A DNA stretch of 64,000 nt from Photobacterium sp. DA100 (GCF_029223585.1 NZ_CP119423.1:2232001-2296000), one strand, 5' to 3'; shown: positions 53,501-63,337, counted from the stretch's first letter. Notes: generated from the sequence alone by a model not told the origin. Made by a program: numbers and translations.

Positions 53501-54318
53501 ATCACCTGGCGACTTCAAACCCGCAAGTCTTGACGGGCAGTGGCATCGCCATTGAAGCGGTAAATCTTTCACTGACCCTAGGTGGAAAAACACTACTCGA
53601 CGAATTTTCACTGCAGATCAAAAGCGGTCAGCTAACCGCGCTTTTAGGGCCCAACGGCGCGGGGAAAAGTACTCTGCTCAAAGTGCTATGCGGTGAAGTG
53701 GAGGCCGAGGGCGAGGTAAATGTCTTTGCCACTCCTCGGCAAAACTGGCCTATCTCGGAACTAGCAAAACGACTTGGCGTTCTCCCGCAACACAGCTCCC
53801 TCTCGTTTGCTTTCACGGCACAGGAAGTCGTGGAGCTGGGGACACTCCCGCTCCAGCTTCCCAATGCGCAGACACAAAAAATCGCTCAGGAAAAAATGGC
53901 GATGCTCGGGGTGACCGAGCTCGCACCACGTCTGTATCCATCAATGTCAGGCGGTGAAAAGCAGCGCGTCCACTTCGCCAGGGTGCTGACCCAGCTCAGC
54001 CATGCCGGAGAGCAGTGTATCTTAATGCTGGATGAGCCCACTTCGGCCCTCGATTTGGCCCACCAGCACAACGCACTGATTGTAGCCAAGCAAATGGCAG
54101 CGGCTGGTGCCGCTGTCATCATCGTGATCCATGACCTTAATCTCGCGGCGCAGTACGCCGATCGCTTAGTCATCATCAACCATGGCAAAATTCAGGCCGA
54201 TGGTTCCCCGGAAGAAGCCCTGACAGCGGATACAATCAAATCTGTATATGGCTGGCCAGTATGCATCACTCACCACCCGATAGAGGGTTACCCGGTGGTG
54301 CTGCCGGCAACGGCTTAG
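53497..54318 (+). CDS. hutD: Haem ABC transporter ATPase HutD
   Basis: A 273-residue ATPase. Walker A is GPNGAGKST, signature MSGGEKQRV, Walker B ILMLDEPTS, and switch His in VIHDLNLAAQYADR. It powers HutBC haem uptake. The ATG at 53497 overlaps the hutC stop; the longer frame from 53224 lies inside hutC and is rejected. Last gene of the tonB-hut operon. Confidence 0.95.
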   Translation: MNHLATSNPQVLTGSGIAIEAVNLSLTLGGKTLLDEFSLQIKSGQLTALLGPNGAGKSTLLKVLCGEVEAEGEVNVFATPRQNWPISELAKRLGVLPQHSSLSFAFTAQEVVELGTLPLQLPNAQTQKIAQEKMAMLGVTELAPRLYPSMSGGEKQRVHFARVLTQLSHAGEQCILMLDEPTSALDLAHQHNALIVAKQMAAAGAAVIIVIHDLNLAAQYADRLVIINHGKIQADGSPEEALTADTIKSVYGWPVCITHHPIEGYPVVLPATA

Positions 54319-54727
54319 CCCGGAGTCCACCCAAGATTGTCCGCAACTTACCAAACTGCATAACTAAGCAAATCACCTAAAACGGGGCCGCATCTTGGCC
54401 CTGTTGTATACCATGCAAGCAAAAAACCGATCATTAGCTACGAATTATGCAATTTGAGATAACAATCATTGCACTCTAGGCCACACTAAGTAAAATGTGA
54501 ACGCAAGCGATTAAACAATGCAACACATGCGATATGGCATGTTAAGCATACAGCAGGAATAAGAAACGAAGCCGCCCATTCGTGATGCGGCCTTTTGCCG
54601 TTTCTGCGGTTCGTACCCAACAGAACAATGAACTACTCGGATAGAAAATGGTGATCTAGTTCATTTTTCTGTTGAGTAAGGTATTAATTTATAAGGTTCT
54701 CTGACCTTTATTATTAGAAGAATAACT
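54319..54727. other. Intergenic region between hutD and purR
   Basis: About 410 bp. It contains a weak terminator-like stem (ACGGGGCC / GGCCCTGT, about 54380-54402), the PurR-operator-like element described separately, and a 9-bp inverted repeat, AATGAACTA (54627-54635) with TAGTTCATT (54657-54665). No small gene was found. Confidence 0.4.
54501..54516 (+). promoter_or_regulatory. PurR-operator-like site upstream of purR
   Basis: ACGCAAGCGATTAAAC shares the core ACGCAA-CG-TT with the PurR operator consensus ACGCAAACGTTTTCNT. It is 211 bp before the purR start, consistent with weak autoregulation, which is known in E. coli. Confidence 0.4.
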
Positions 54728-55732
54728 ATGGCAACGATTAAAGATGTTGCACGTATGGCTGGTGTATCGACAACCACAGTCTCTCACGTGATTAACAAAA
54801 CGCGCTTTGTCGCAGAAGCAACGCAAAAGAAGGTATTGGCTGCGGTTGAAGAGTTGAATTACGCACCAAGTGCGGTTGCGCGAAGCCTGAAATGCAACAC
54901 AACAAGAACCATCGGTATGCTGGTAACCAAATCGACCAACCCTTTCTTTGCCGAAGTCGTTCACGGGGTTGAAGAGTTCTGCTATGGCGCCGGTTACACT
55001 CTAATTTTGTGCAATACCGAAGGCAACCTATCGAAACAGCGTGATTACCTGCGCATGTTGGCCGAAAAGCGTGTTGATGGCTTGCTGGTGATGTGCTCGG
55101 ATCTGGATGAACAGCTACTGGAGTTGCTCGAGCGTCAGAAAGAGACCCCTATGGTGATCATGGATTGGGGCCCAGAAAGTCCGCATACAGATAAAATTCA
55201 GGATAACGCCGAGCTTGGCGGGTATGTGGCGACCAAGTTCTTTATTGAGCATGGCCACAAAACGATTGGTTGCTTAACGGGCCACAGCGAAAAGACAGCT
55301 TGTCGCGAACGCCTGAAAGGCTACCGAAAAGCTATGGCTGAAGCCGGCCTTGAAGTTAAGGAAGAGTGGATCCTCGAAGGCGACTTCGAATGTGAATCTG
55401 CCGTGGCTGCAGCCAAACAGTTCATTGCCATGGAAGAACGCCCTACGGCTATCTTCTGCTTCAACGATATCATGGCTATGGCAATGATCAGTACCTTCCA
55501 GCAGGCGGGAATTAACGTACCGGAAGACATCTCTATCGTCGGCTACGACAATATCGATTTGGCCCCGTATTTCTCGCCGCCACTGACGACTATCCACCAA
55601 CCGAAACGTCGTCTGGGCAAGAGTGCTGTTGAAATTCTGATGCAACGCGTAAAAGACAAAGAGCACGCACCCCAAGTGTTTGAAATGATACCTGAACTGG
55701 TGATCCGCAAATCGGTGAAGAAACTTAACTAA
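54728..55732 (+). CDS. purR: Purine repressor PurR
   Basis: A 334-residue LacI-family repressor. The [33 protein letters not shown] followed by the hinge [10 protein letters not shown] is almost identical to E. coli PurR. The effector domain has [10 protein letters not shown] and [23 protein letters not shown]. It binds hypoxanthine or guanine and represses purine synthesis. Monocistronic, with a terminator. Confidence 0.95.
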   Translation: MATIKDVARMAGVSTTTVSHVINKTRFVAEATQKKVLAAVEELNYAPSAVARSLKCNTTRTIGMLVTKSTNPFFAEVVHGVEEFCYGAGYTLILCNTEGNLSKQRDYLRMLAEKRVDGLLVMCSDLDEQLLELLERQKETPMVIMDWGPESPHTDKIQDNAELGGYVATKFFIEHGHKTIGCLTGHSEKTACRERLKGYRKAMAEAGLEVKEEWILEGDFECESAVAAAKQFIAMEERPTAIFCFNDIMAMAMISTFQQAGINVPEDISIVGYDNIDLAPYFSPPLTTIHQPKRRLGKSAVEILMQRVKDKEHAPQVFEMIPELVIRKSVKKLN

Positions 55733-55764
55733 GTATCCGGTATCGTTTACTTTTTTGGAATTAG

Positions 55765-55791
55765 AACGGAGGCATTGGCCTCCGTTTTTTT
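55765..55791 (+). terminator. Terminator of purR
   Basis: AACGGAGGC / GCCTCCGTT stem with seven T. Confidence 0.9.
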
Positions 55792-55930
55792 ATCCAATTG
55801 CACTGTGTTAAATATTGGCTTTTGGGACAAAAATATTCATTCATGAACAAAATTAGCTGTTAATTTCTGGAATCAACATCACATTTCGAAAGTTGCGATC
55901 AAGTTCAAAAATATCATATGAGATATTCTT

Positions 55931-56046
55931 AAAATGTCACGAACAAGGCAAACCTACCGAAAGGTAGGGACGCAAAGCTTCCGGCCTAAGAGTCGTCGGA
56001 GTTTTTATTAACTCAGTCAACTTATGGTAGCGGGGTTGCCGATGGA
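55931..56046 (+). ncRNA. Cyclic di-GMP-I (GEMM-I, Vc2-type) riboswitch
   Basis: Conserved blocks of the class I c-di-GMP aptamer are present in order: GTCACG, AAGGCAAACC, a stem TACC-GAAA-GGTA closing with the GAAA tetraloop, GGGACGCAAAGC, CTTCCGGCCTAAG (tetraloop receptor strand), and the 3' element GGTAGCGGGGTTGCCGATGG. In V. cholerae the Vc2 RNA lies in the same place, upstream of tfoY. The second stem is longer and more AU-rich than in Vc2. A hairpin, TCAGGAAA (56061-56068) with TTTCCTGA (56078-56085), follows in the 120-nt leader and may belong to the expression platform. Confidence 0.93.
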
Positions 56047-56167
56047 TATAGCAGCTAACATCAGGAAACTCTTACTTTTTCCTGACAGTGTAATGTAATG
56101 ATATTTGCTATTCTTGAATCCTCGCTCTGTTGTTAGGTGACCCAAGAAACTTTCACCGAGAAGAAGC

Positions 56168-56758
56168 ATGGACAAACCAATTTTAAAAGAATCTTTACGC
56201 CTATTTAGTTGTTTCGATAACGTTAAGTCTCGTTCAATGTTTGGTGGTTTTGGAATTTTCGCGGGTGAAACAATGTTTGCACTCGTTGTAAATGACAAAC
56301 TTCATCTTCGCGCCAACGCAAAAAACGAACAAGAATATAAAAAGGCAGGGCTTAAGCCATATATTTATAAAAAACGCGGCTTTCCAGTCGTAACAAAACA
56401 TTACGCCATTCCAGACGAATGGTGGAATGACACTGGAAAGATCATTGAGCAGGCAACCCGCTCTCTTGATGCAGCTAAAGTTGATAAAGAAACAAAAGAC
56501 AAAGCATCACCAGATCGAATAAAAGACCTACCAAACCTTCGCCTGGCAAATGAAAGAATGCTTAAAAAAGCGGGGATTTGTACAGTCGATGATTTAATAG
56601 AAGCAGGCTCAATCAATGCCTTTAAAGCATTGCAGGACAGTCACCAAGGCACCGTCAGTATCGATTTGCTGTGGGCACTAGAGGGGGCAATAAGCGGCCA
56701 ACATTGGTCGGTTATTCCCAAAGATCGTCGCTCTGAATTACTAGCAAAATTAAGCTAA
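56168..56758 (+). CDS. tfoY: TfoX/Sxy-family regulator TfoY
   Basis: A 196-residue protein with TfoX_N (about 8-100, [21 protein letters not shown]) and TfoX_C (about 112-190, [27 protein letters not shown]) domains. TfoY, not TfoX, is indicated by the riboswitch directly upstream, which in V. cholerae controls tfoY. In Vibrio TfoY promotes motility and type VI secretion at low c-di-GMP. AGAAG before the ATG is a moderate ribosome site. Followed by a terminator. Confidence 0.9.
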   Translation: MDKPILKESLRLFSCFDNVKSRSMFGGFGIFAGETMFALVVNDKLHLRANAKNEQEYKKAGLKPYIYKKRGFPVVTKHYAIPDEWWNDTGKIIEQATRSLDAAKVDKETKDKASPDRIKDLPNLRLANERMLKKAGICTVDDLIEAGSINAFKALQDSHQGTVSIDLLWALEGAISGQHWSVIPKDRRSELLAKLS

Positions 56759-56777
56759 TACGACGAGTTTCATATAT

Positions 56778-56806
56778 AAAAAGAGATCGTGAAGGTCTCT
56801 TTTTTT
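56778..56806 (+). terminator. Terminator of tfoY
   Basis: AAAAAGAGA / TCTCTTTTTTT stem with T-run, 20 bp after the stop. Confidence 0.8.
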
Positions 56807-56979
56807 GTATTATTCGCGTCAATGACAAGTGTCAACAATCAAGCATTTCCTTGCCAATTTTTTGTCAATTTTCGCTAAAGATTGAATCAACTCACAACAC
56901 TGTTTATAAATCGCTCAACACCCTTTAATTGCAAACTGACACTTGTAAAATATGTTTCAAATAACACCGGAGGGTAACT

Positions 56980-57372
56980 ATGAACTGTTCCAAACCTTTT
57001 CCAGGACAGAGTGATCAGATGTTCAAGGATAAGTTTGGCAAGTGGCCGCGAATTATGCGAACGCTTGTTCTGTTCAGCCTGCTTCCTCCCCTGTTAGCAT
57101 TTATCCTAGTACAAAATAACATCACTACCTATCAATCACTTCAGCCACTATTGATCCCAATAGCCGGTTTAAATGCCCTGCTTTTATGTTGGGGGCTGAT
57201 GCTCAAAATCAGGGCCCGCAAGTATTGGTATCGTAACTATCACATAGGTAAAACTATGTTGCTTGCCTTTATTCCTCTGATGGCAAGTGGCTACATAGTG
57301 CTAACTGAACTTTCTTCAGACAAGGTCATTAGCCAATCCAAGCCCCAAGTTGTACAAATATCGGTCAACTGA
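56980..57372 (+). CDS. Small membrane protein of unknown function
   Basis: A 130-residue protein with three likely TM helices (about 26-46 TLVLFSLLPPLLAFILV, 52-72 LQPLLIPIAGLNALLLCWGL, 88-108 TMLLAFIPLMASGYIVLT). A strong ribosome site, GGAGGGTAACT, precedes the ATG. No recognised family. It lies 140 bp upstream of ynjA, same strand; it may or may not belong to the ynj unit. Confidence 0.65.
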   Translation: MNCSKPFPGQSDQMFKDKFGKWPRIMRTLVLFSLLPPLLAFILVQNNITTYQSLQPLLIPIAGLNALLLCWGLMLKIRARKYWYRNYHIGKTMLLAFIPLMASGYIVLTELSSDKVISQSKPQVVQISVN

Positions 57373-57512
57373 TCATCTTTTTTGGCGTTCGCGTGAAATA
57401 ATTTGCTTCTTCGTTAGGTCTTTGTCTCATAACTACCTGATAATTTCAGTAATAATTACTGCCACCTATTCGATAAGCTCAAAGTGGCATAACAAAGAGA
57501 CAAGGGGCTACC

Positions 57513-58100
57513 GTGCGCATCTCCGCCAAAGAAAACTATTCTTTATTTATCAAGCCGCTATTGTGGTTGCAAAAACGCCACTATGGCAAAGTCCTTAACC
57601 CAGCTAAACTTTGGGGACGGCGACCTACTCTGTTCTGGCTGGTTGCCGGTTTCTTCGGCTACCTGGATCGCCGCACCTCCCCGTTAAGCCCGATCCTTCG
57701 CTCACTGATTTGTGTCCGGGTATCGCAATTGAATGATTGCGAGTTTTGTGTTGATGCCAACGGCATGAAGCTTGCCGAACGCTGCGACTCTGTAGAGAAA
57801 ATCAAAGCGCTAGCCCACTGGCAGCACAGTGACCTTTTCGATCAGCAGGAACGAGCAGTACTGGGTTATGTGGAAGCCATGACCATTACCGGACAACGTG
57901 TCACTGATGAGATGCTAGCAACCTTGAAACAGTGGTTCGATGAAGATGCTATTGTTGACTTAACGGCCTTGGTTGCATTCCAAAACTTATCGGCGAAATT
58001 TAACACTGCGCTCGATGTACCAAAGCAAGATTTCTGCTCACTACCTATTCAACCGAGTGATATACAACCCTCTGATGCCCCTACGCACACGGACAAATAA
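57513..58100 (+). CDS. ynjA: YnjA-like carboxymuconolactone decarboxylase/AhpD-fold protein
   Basis: A 195-residue protein matching E. coli YnjA throughout: WLQKRHYGKVLNPAKLWGRRP and CEFCVDANGMKLAERCDS. The CxxC plus downstream acidic residue is the AhpD-type peroxidase/redox motif (C-E-F-C). GTG start at 57513 with GGGG nearby. It opens the ynj cluster and is 12 bp upstream of the oxidoreductase fusion. Role is unknown; a redox function fits the neighbour. Confidence 0.85.
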   Translation: MRISAKENYSLFIKPLLWLQKRHYGKVLNPAKLWGRRPTLFWLVAGFFGYLDRRTSPLSPILRSLICVRVSQLNDCEFCVDANGMKLAERCDSVEKIKALAHWQHSDLFDQQERAVLGYVEAMTITGQRVTDEMLATLKQWFDEDAIVDLTALVAFQNLSAKFNTALDVPKQDFCSLPIQPSDIQPSDAPTHTDK

Positions 58101-58112
58101 CAGGAGCAAGCT

Positions 58113-60377
58113 ATGGACAGAAAAAAACTGCTGGTGATCAGCATTGTCGTCTCGCTGATCGCTGTTTGGTTTCTCTTCGATCTTGGCCAGTATTTCACGC
58201 TGGAACAAGCCAAGACACAGCAGCTGGCGCTGACTGATACCATCCATGCCAAACCGTTTTTATCTAGCCTGGCTTACTTTGTCCTGTATATCGTTGTCAC
58301 TGCGCTTTCATTGCCCGGAGCCGTCATCATGACCCTGCTCGGCGCGGCTCTGTTCGGGTTCTGGTGGAGTCTGCTGCTGATCTCGTTTGCCAGCAGTATC
58401 GGTGCGACCTTGGCTTTCTTGTTCAGTCGCTATATCTTGCGCGATTGGGTTCAGGCTAACTTCGGCCACCGCCTGTCGGCCATAAACCGTGGTATCGAAA
58501 AAGACGGTGCTTTTTACCTATTTACCTTGCGCCTGATCCCGGTGTTTCCGTTTTTCATCGTAAACCTGCTGATGGGCCTGACACCTATCACCACCCGTAT
58601 GTATTACCTTGTCAGCCAGCTGGGTATGCTCGCTGGCACCGCCGTCTACATTAATGCCGGCACCCAACTGGGTCAGATTGACAGTCTGAGCGGCATTGTC
58701 TCAGCGCCAGTGCTGGTTTCTCTTGCCCTACTGGGTATCTTCCCGCTTATTGCCAAAGCCTTCATGCAAGCTATCAACCAGCGCCGCGTTTATGCCCAAT
58801 GGAAAAAGCCTGCTTGCTTTGATCAGAATATGGTGGTGATCGGTGCAGGCGCCGGTGGTCTGGTCAGTGCTTATATTGCTGCTGCGGTGAAGGCCAAAGT
58901 GACTTTAATTGAGCGCCATAAAATGGGTGGCGACTGCCTCAACACCGGTTGCGTGCCTTCCAAAGCCATCATCCGGGCCGCACACACTATGGCTAAAATC
59001 AGCCGAGCCAACGAATTCGGCATCCAAACCGGTGAGGCCAAGGTCGATTTTGCCAAGGTAATGAGTCGGGTTCATGAAGTTATCGGCAAAATCGAGCCCC
59101 ATGACAGCGTCGAGCGCTACAGTAAACTGGGCGTAAACTGTGTAGCCGGTGAAGCCACTATCCTGTCGCCTTGGGAGGTAGAGGTAAATGGCGAGCGCAT
59201 AACCACCCGTAATATTATCATTGCGACCGGAGCCCGTCCGCTGGTACCGAGTATTCCTGGCCTTGATGAAGTCAACTATCTGACTTCCGACTCCATTTGG
59301 TCTTTGACCGAACAGCCGAAACGCCTGCTGGTATTGGGTGGCGGCCCAATCGGCTGCGAATTGGCACAAAGCTTCCGGCGACTTGGCAGCGAAGTCACCC
59401 TGGTCGAAATGGCCGATCAGCTTCTGATCCGTGAAGACTGTGATGTCGCCGCCCAGGTCAGATCCAGCTTAGAGAGTGATGGCGTTACCATTAAAACAAA
59501 TCACAAAGCCGTGAAGTTCAAAGTCGCTACCGACGAGCATGGCCAACAACACCAGTGTGTGTTGCTCGAGGCAGAGCAAGGCCATTGCGTTGAGGTTGAG
59601 TTCGATGCGGTATTGCTGGCCCTTGGACGTGTCGCCAATGTCCAAGGTTTCGGCCTAGAGAAACTCGGTATTACCACTTCTGCCCGTGGCACAGTGGAGG
59701 TCAATGAGTACCTCCAGACCAAGTACCCGAATATCTTTGCTGTCGGTGATGTAGCAGGGCCATTCCAATTAACCCATGCAGCTGCCCACCAGGCATGGTA
59801 TGCCGCAGTGAACGGTTTATTTGGCCAGTTCAAGAAATTCAAAGCCGATTACTCGGTCGTGCCTGCAGCCACCTACACCTCGCCAGAGGTCGCCCGTGTG
59901 GGTATCAACGAAAAAGAAGCCAAGCAACAAGGTATTGATTTTGATATTGTTACCTACGGAATTGATGACCTGGACCGTGCAATTACCGATGGTGAAGACC
60001 ATGGTTTCATCAAGGTGATCACACCAAAAGGCAAGGACAAAATCCTCGGGGCAACGATTGTTGGTCATAATGCTGGTGAATTGCTTGCGGAATTTACCCT
60101 AGCCATGCGCCATGGCCTAGGCCTCAACAAAATCTTGGCGACCGTTCACCCATACCCCACCATGAGCGAAGCGGCAAAATATACCGCAGGCGCTTGGAAA
60201 CAGGCCAACGCTCCGCAGGGGCTGCTGGCACTGGTTGAGCAATACCATCGCTGGATGCGGAAAGGCAAAAAGGCTCAAGCTGGCGAGCAGGATGAAATGA
60301 CCAAGGCCACGCTTCAACTTAACACGGTTGAAACTCCACCCAAGCGCCGCAACGAAAGCGCGCTGAGCGAAAAATAG
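58113..60377 (+). CDS. VTT (DedA/TVP38-type) membrane domain fused to FAD pyridine-nucleotide disulfide oxidoreductase
   Basis: A 754-residue two-part protein. Residues about 1-225 are a VTT/SNARE-associated membrane domain with five or so TM helices (TALSLPGAVIMTLLGAALFG, FSRYILRDW and LRLIPVFPFFIVNLLMGLT). Residues about 235-715 form a Lpd/mercuric-reductase-like enzyme. FAD-binding VVIGAGAGGLVSAYIAA, redox disulfide GGDCLNTGCVPSKA, NAD-binding LVLGGGPIGCELAQSF, FAVGDVAGP, and the C-terminal HPYPTMSEA catalytic His-Glu pair are all present, so it should be active. The tail is rich in Lys and Glu. ynjA is 12 bp upstream and ynjB 13 bp downstream, one operon. The substrate is unknown. Confidence 0.85.
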   Translation: MDRKKLLVISIVVSLIAVWFLFDLGQYFTLEQAKTQQLALTDTIHAKPFLSSLAYFVLYIVVTALSLPGAVIMTLLGAALFGFWWSLLLISFASSIGATLAFLFSRYILRDWVQANFGHRLSAINRGIEKDGAFYLFTLRLIPVFPFFIVNLLMGLTPITTRMYYLVSQLGMLAGTAVYINAGTQLGQIDSLSGIVSAPVLVSLALLGIFPLIAKAFMQAINQRRVYAQWKKPACFDQNMVVIGAGAGGLVSAYIAAAVKAKVTLIERHKMGGDCLNTGCVPSKAIIRAAHTMAKISRANEFGIQTGEAKVDFAKVMSRVHEVIGKIEPHDSVERYSKLGVNCVAGEATILSPWEVEVNGERITTRNIIIATGARPLVPSIPGLDEVNYLTSDSIWSLTEQPKRLLVLGGGPIGCELAQSFRRLGSEVTLVEMADQLLIREDCDVAAQVRSSLESDGVTIKTNHKAVKFKVATDEHGQQHQCVLLEAEQGHCVEVEFDAVLLALGRVANVQGFGLEKLGITTSARGTVEVNEYLQTKYPNIFAVGDVAGPFQLTHAAAHQAWYAAVNGLFGQFKKFKADYSVVPAATYTSPEVARVGINEKEAKQQGIDFDIVTYGIDDLDRAITDGEDHGFIKVITPKGKDKILGATIVGHNAGELLAEFTLAMRHGLGLNKILATVHPYPTMSEAAKYTAGAWKQANAPQGLLALVEQYHRWMRKGKKAQAGEQDEMTKATLQLNTVETPPKRRNESALSEK

Positions 60378-60390
60378 GGATAGATAAATC

Positions 60391-61566
60391 ATGAAAAAAA
60401 TACTGCTTGGGCTGGCATTTGCGCTGGCCTCTGGCCTCAGCACGGCACAGCCCCCGACAGAAGCCGAGCAAAACTGGGATGAAATTGTCAAACAGGCCAA
60501 CGGGCAAACCGTCTATTTCAATGCTTGGGGAGGCAGCCAAGAGATCAATGACTACTTGCGCTGGGCCGGCCGTCAGCTTCAGTCGCAGTACGGTATCAAC
60601 CTCAAGCATGTCAAAGTGGCAGACATTGCCGAAACCACCCAACGTCTGCTGGCAGAAAAGGCGGCGGGAAAAAACGCTGGCGGCAGTGTCGATCTGGTTT
60701 GGATCAACGGTGAGAATTTCCGTTCGATGAAACACAGCAACCTACTCTATGGCCCGTTTACCCAACAGCTTCCGAACTGGCAGTATGTGGATACCCGCCT
60801 GCCGATTGATGAAGACTTCACCGAGCCCACTGCTGGCTTAGAAGCCCCGTGGGGCGTGGGCCAGCTGGTCTTTATCCATGACAAGGAAACGCTGAATAAC
60901 CCACCGAAAAACTTTGCTGAGCTCCTGAGCTTGGCCAAGGCATATCCGGGCAAGGTCAGCTATCCTCAACCACCAGAGTTTCACGGCAGCAGCTTCCTCA
61001 AAGCAGCATTGCTGGAACTGACCAATCAACCGGACTCATTATACAGCGAGATTGACAGCCAGACCGAACGCCAACGCTTCGAAACAGTCACCGCACCGCT
61101 GTGGCAATACCTGGATCAGCTCCATCCCGTTGCCTGGCAGCAAGGTAAGCGGTTCCCATCAGGCACCAGCGAAACTATTCAGTTGCTGGATGATCGGCAG
61201 CTACTGCTGGCGATCACCTTCAACCCCAATGCAGCCAACGCCGCTATCGAGAATGGTAACTTGGTAGAAACGGCTCAAGCTTATGCGTTTGAACAAGGTG
61301 CGCTATCCAATATCCACTTTTTGGCAATCCCGTGGAACGCTCGAGCCAAAGCAGGTGCCCTGGTCACGATTAATTTTCTGATGAGTCCGGAAGCGCAAGC
61401 ACGCAAGGCAGATGCCAAGGTTTGGGGGGACCCATCCATCCTGAAACAGGAGGCCTTGACCAGCAGAGGCACTCAAGGCTTTTCACTGTTTAAATCCATT
61501 CCTGAGCCACATCCAAGCTGGTTGACTGCCATAGAGCTGGAATGGCAAAAGCGTTACGGCAGCTAA
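60391..61566 (+). CDS. ynjB: YnjB-like ABC transporter substrate-binding protein
   Basis: A 391-residue periplasmic protein with signal peptide MKKILLGLAFALASGLSTA. It has a type II extracellular solute-binding fold with VYFNAWGGSQEINDYLRW near the start and APWGVGQLVFIHDKE in the middle, both as in E. coli YnjB. It pairs with YnjC and YnjD. The substrate of the Ynj system has not been established, though a thiamine or polyamine-like class is sometimes suggested by its family. Confidence 0.88.
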   Translation: MKKILLGLAFALASGLSTAQPPTEAEQNWDEIVKQANGQTVYFNAWGGSQEINDYLRWAGRQLQSQYGINLKHVKVADIAETTQRLLAEKAAGKNAGGSVDLVWINGENFRSMKHSNLLYGPFTQQLPNWQYVDTRLPIDEDFTEPTAGLEAPWGVGQLVFIHDKETLNNPPKNFAELLSLAKAYPGKVSYPQPPEFHGSSFLKAALLELTNQPDSLYSEIDSQTERQRFETVTAPLWQYLDQLHPVAWQQGKRFPSGTSETIQLLDDRQLLLAITFNPNAANAAIENGNLVETAQAYAFEQGALSNIHFLAIPWNARAKAGALVTINFLMSPEAQARKADAKVWGDPSILKQEALTSRGTQGFSLFKSIPEPHPSWLTAIELEWQKRYGS

Positions 61567-61587
61567 TATTATAGGGTTAAGCCTTCA

Positions 61588-61609
61588 GGGTGGGAGTCGG
61601 CTCCCACCC
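61588..61609 (+). other. Strong hairpin between ynjB and ynjC
   Basis: GGGTGGGAG-TCGG-CTCCCACCC, a perfect 9-bp GC-rich stem with a tetraloop and no T-tract. It probably stabilises the 3' end of the ynjB message, giving more binding protein than permease. Confidence 0.6.
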
Positions 61610-61621
61610 AACGAGTGATTT

Positions 61622-63337
61622 ATGATTCATCTGTTATTTATTGTTGCCCTTGTGCTGTGTTTTTTGCCGCTGTTGCCGGGCATGATTGGGCTGCTGCTTC
61701 CGTCAATATCTTGGATACCTACACTTGGCTTTGATGGTGTGAGCCTCACCGCGCTTCATGCTGTCGCCACATGGCCTAACCTCACTGTCTCTATTGCCTT
61801 AAGCTTGCTCACAGGGTTGGGCAGCACCGTACTGGCCCTGTTTTTCACCTATATCATCCTAAGGCGATACTGGGAAACGGCGCGCTGGCTGAACCTCGAA
61901 CGTACGCTTTCCCCCATGCTGGCCATGCCGCATGTCGCCTTCGCCATTGGCTTTGCCCTGCTATTTGCTCCGACCGGCTGGTTTTTCAGGCTTCTTGACT
62001 CTTTGGGGCTATCGGAATTAGCTGGGATAGGGCTTATCCAGGACAGCTACGGGATCGGCCTGATGTTGGCACTCGCTATCAAGGAGACGCCATTCCTGCT
62101 GATCATGAGTATCCCTATTCTCAAGCAACTCAACGTGGGCCAGCTCTGTGCGGTATCTGCCAGCTTGGGTTACTGCCATTCAGAGGCTTGGCGCAAGGTT
62201 ATTCTGCCGCAATGGCTTCCTAAGTTACGCCTGTCCCTGTTTGCGGTTGCTGCTTATGGCTTGTCGGTTGTGGATGTAGCATTGATTTTGGGCCCGACAC
62301 GCCCTCCAACCTTGTCGATTCTGGTATGGCAATGGTTTAACGATCCCGAACTCCACCAGCTTCCTCGTGCTGCAGCAGGTGCTTGCCTCCTGCTCATTAC
62401 CACAGCTGCCAGCCTTGGCTTCATCCGTTCTGTCGAGTGGGCCTGCTTAAGGCTGCAGCGAGGCTGGATGACAAAAGGCCCTAGAGCTACCAAGCACAGC
62501 AAGCGAATGCCACATCGTCATTTGGCACTTTACAGCCCGTTCATTGCTATTCCCGCGCTGATCGTCCCACTGTTGATAGTCTGGTCTTTTGCCCAAAGAT
62601 GGCGTTTTCCCGACTTGCTTCCCACCCGCTATAGCGCGCGGTTCTGGCAGCAAGAGCTGCCAACGTTGGCCGAGCTGATGGGAACAGGACTCTTGCTGGC
62701 ACTGGTATCGAGCACAGTCGCTTTGCTCTTGGTAATAGCGTGTCTTGAGTACCGCCAAAAATACCGGCGGGGCCTCCCTGTCTGGTTGGTTGCTATTCCG
62801 CTGGTCACGCCTCAGCTCTCTTTGCTGTTTGGAATCCAAATCGTGACTTACATGATCCCTGGCCAGCACTACTGGCTATGGGTCTGTTGGAGCCACCTGA
62901 TATTTGTTTTTCCTTACATGTATCTGGCTCTCGATGGCGCATGGCGTAGCTATGATACCCGCCTTGACCAATGTAGCCGCAGCTTGGGGCTCACCGCATG
63001 GCAAACCTGGTGGCGGGTTAAGCGCCCCCAAGTTCAGCCTGCCATTATCTTCGGCTTGGCCATTGGGATCAGTGTCAGCCTTGCGCAGTACTTGCCAACC
63101 CAAATGCTCGGTGCCGGCAGGATCAGCACCCTGACCACCGAAGCCGTGGCCCTGGCCAGCGGTCAGGATAGACGGGTGATGGCAATTTACGGCCTGCTGC
63201 AGGGTGTGCTACCGTTCGTCTTCTTCTCGCTGGCAATAGTCGCAAACCGCCTAAGTTATCGTTGGCGCCACTACCGCCAGTATTCGCTACAAACACTTTA
63301 CTCGTCTAATAAATCAAAGGAGTACACTCACGGATGA
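61622..63337 (+). CDS. ynjC: YnjC-like ABC transporter permease
   Basis: A 571-residue fused permease with two BPD_transp_1 halves and about 12 TM helices. MLAMPHVAFAIGFALLFAP and the first-half EAW-like loop SEAWRKVILPQWLPKLR, and the second-half loop TAWQTWWRVKRPQVQPAI, mark coupling segments to the ATPase. Length and order match E. coli YnjC. Overlaps ynjD by four bases. Confidence 0.9.
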   Translation: MIHLLFIVALVLCFLPLLPGMIGLLLPSISWIPTLGFDGVSLTALHAVATWPNLTVSIALSLLTGLGSTVLALFFTYIILRRYWETARWLNLERTLSPMLAMPHVAFAIGFALLFAPTGWFFRLLDSLGLSELAGIGLIQDSYGIGLMLALAIKETPFLLIMSIPILKQLNVGQLCAVSASLGYCHSEAWRKVILPQWLPKLRLSLFAVAAYGLSVVDVALILGPTRPPTLSILVWQWFNDPELHQLPRAAAGACLLLITTAASLGFIRSVEWACLRLQRGWMTKGPRATKHSKRMPHRHLALYSPFIAIPALIVPLLIVWSFAQRWRFPDLLPTRYSARFWQQELPTLAELMGTGLLLALVSSTVALLLVIACLEYRQKYRRGLPVWLVAIPLVTPQLSLLFGIQIVTYMIPGQHYWLWVCWSHLIFVFPYMYLALDGAWRSYDTRLDQCSRSLGLTAWQTWWRVKRPQVQPAIIFGLAIGISVSLAQYLPTQMLGAGRISTLTTEAVALASGQDRRVMAIYGLLQGVLPFVFFSLAIVANRLSYRWRHYRQYSLQTLYSSNKSKEYTHG

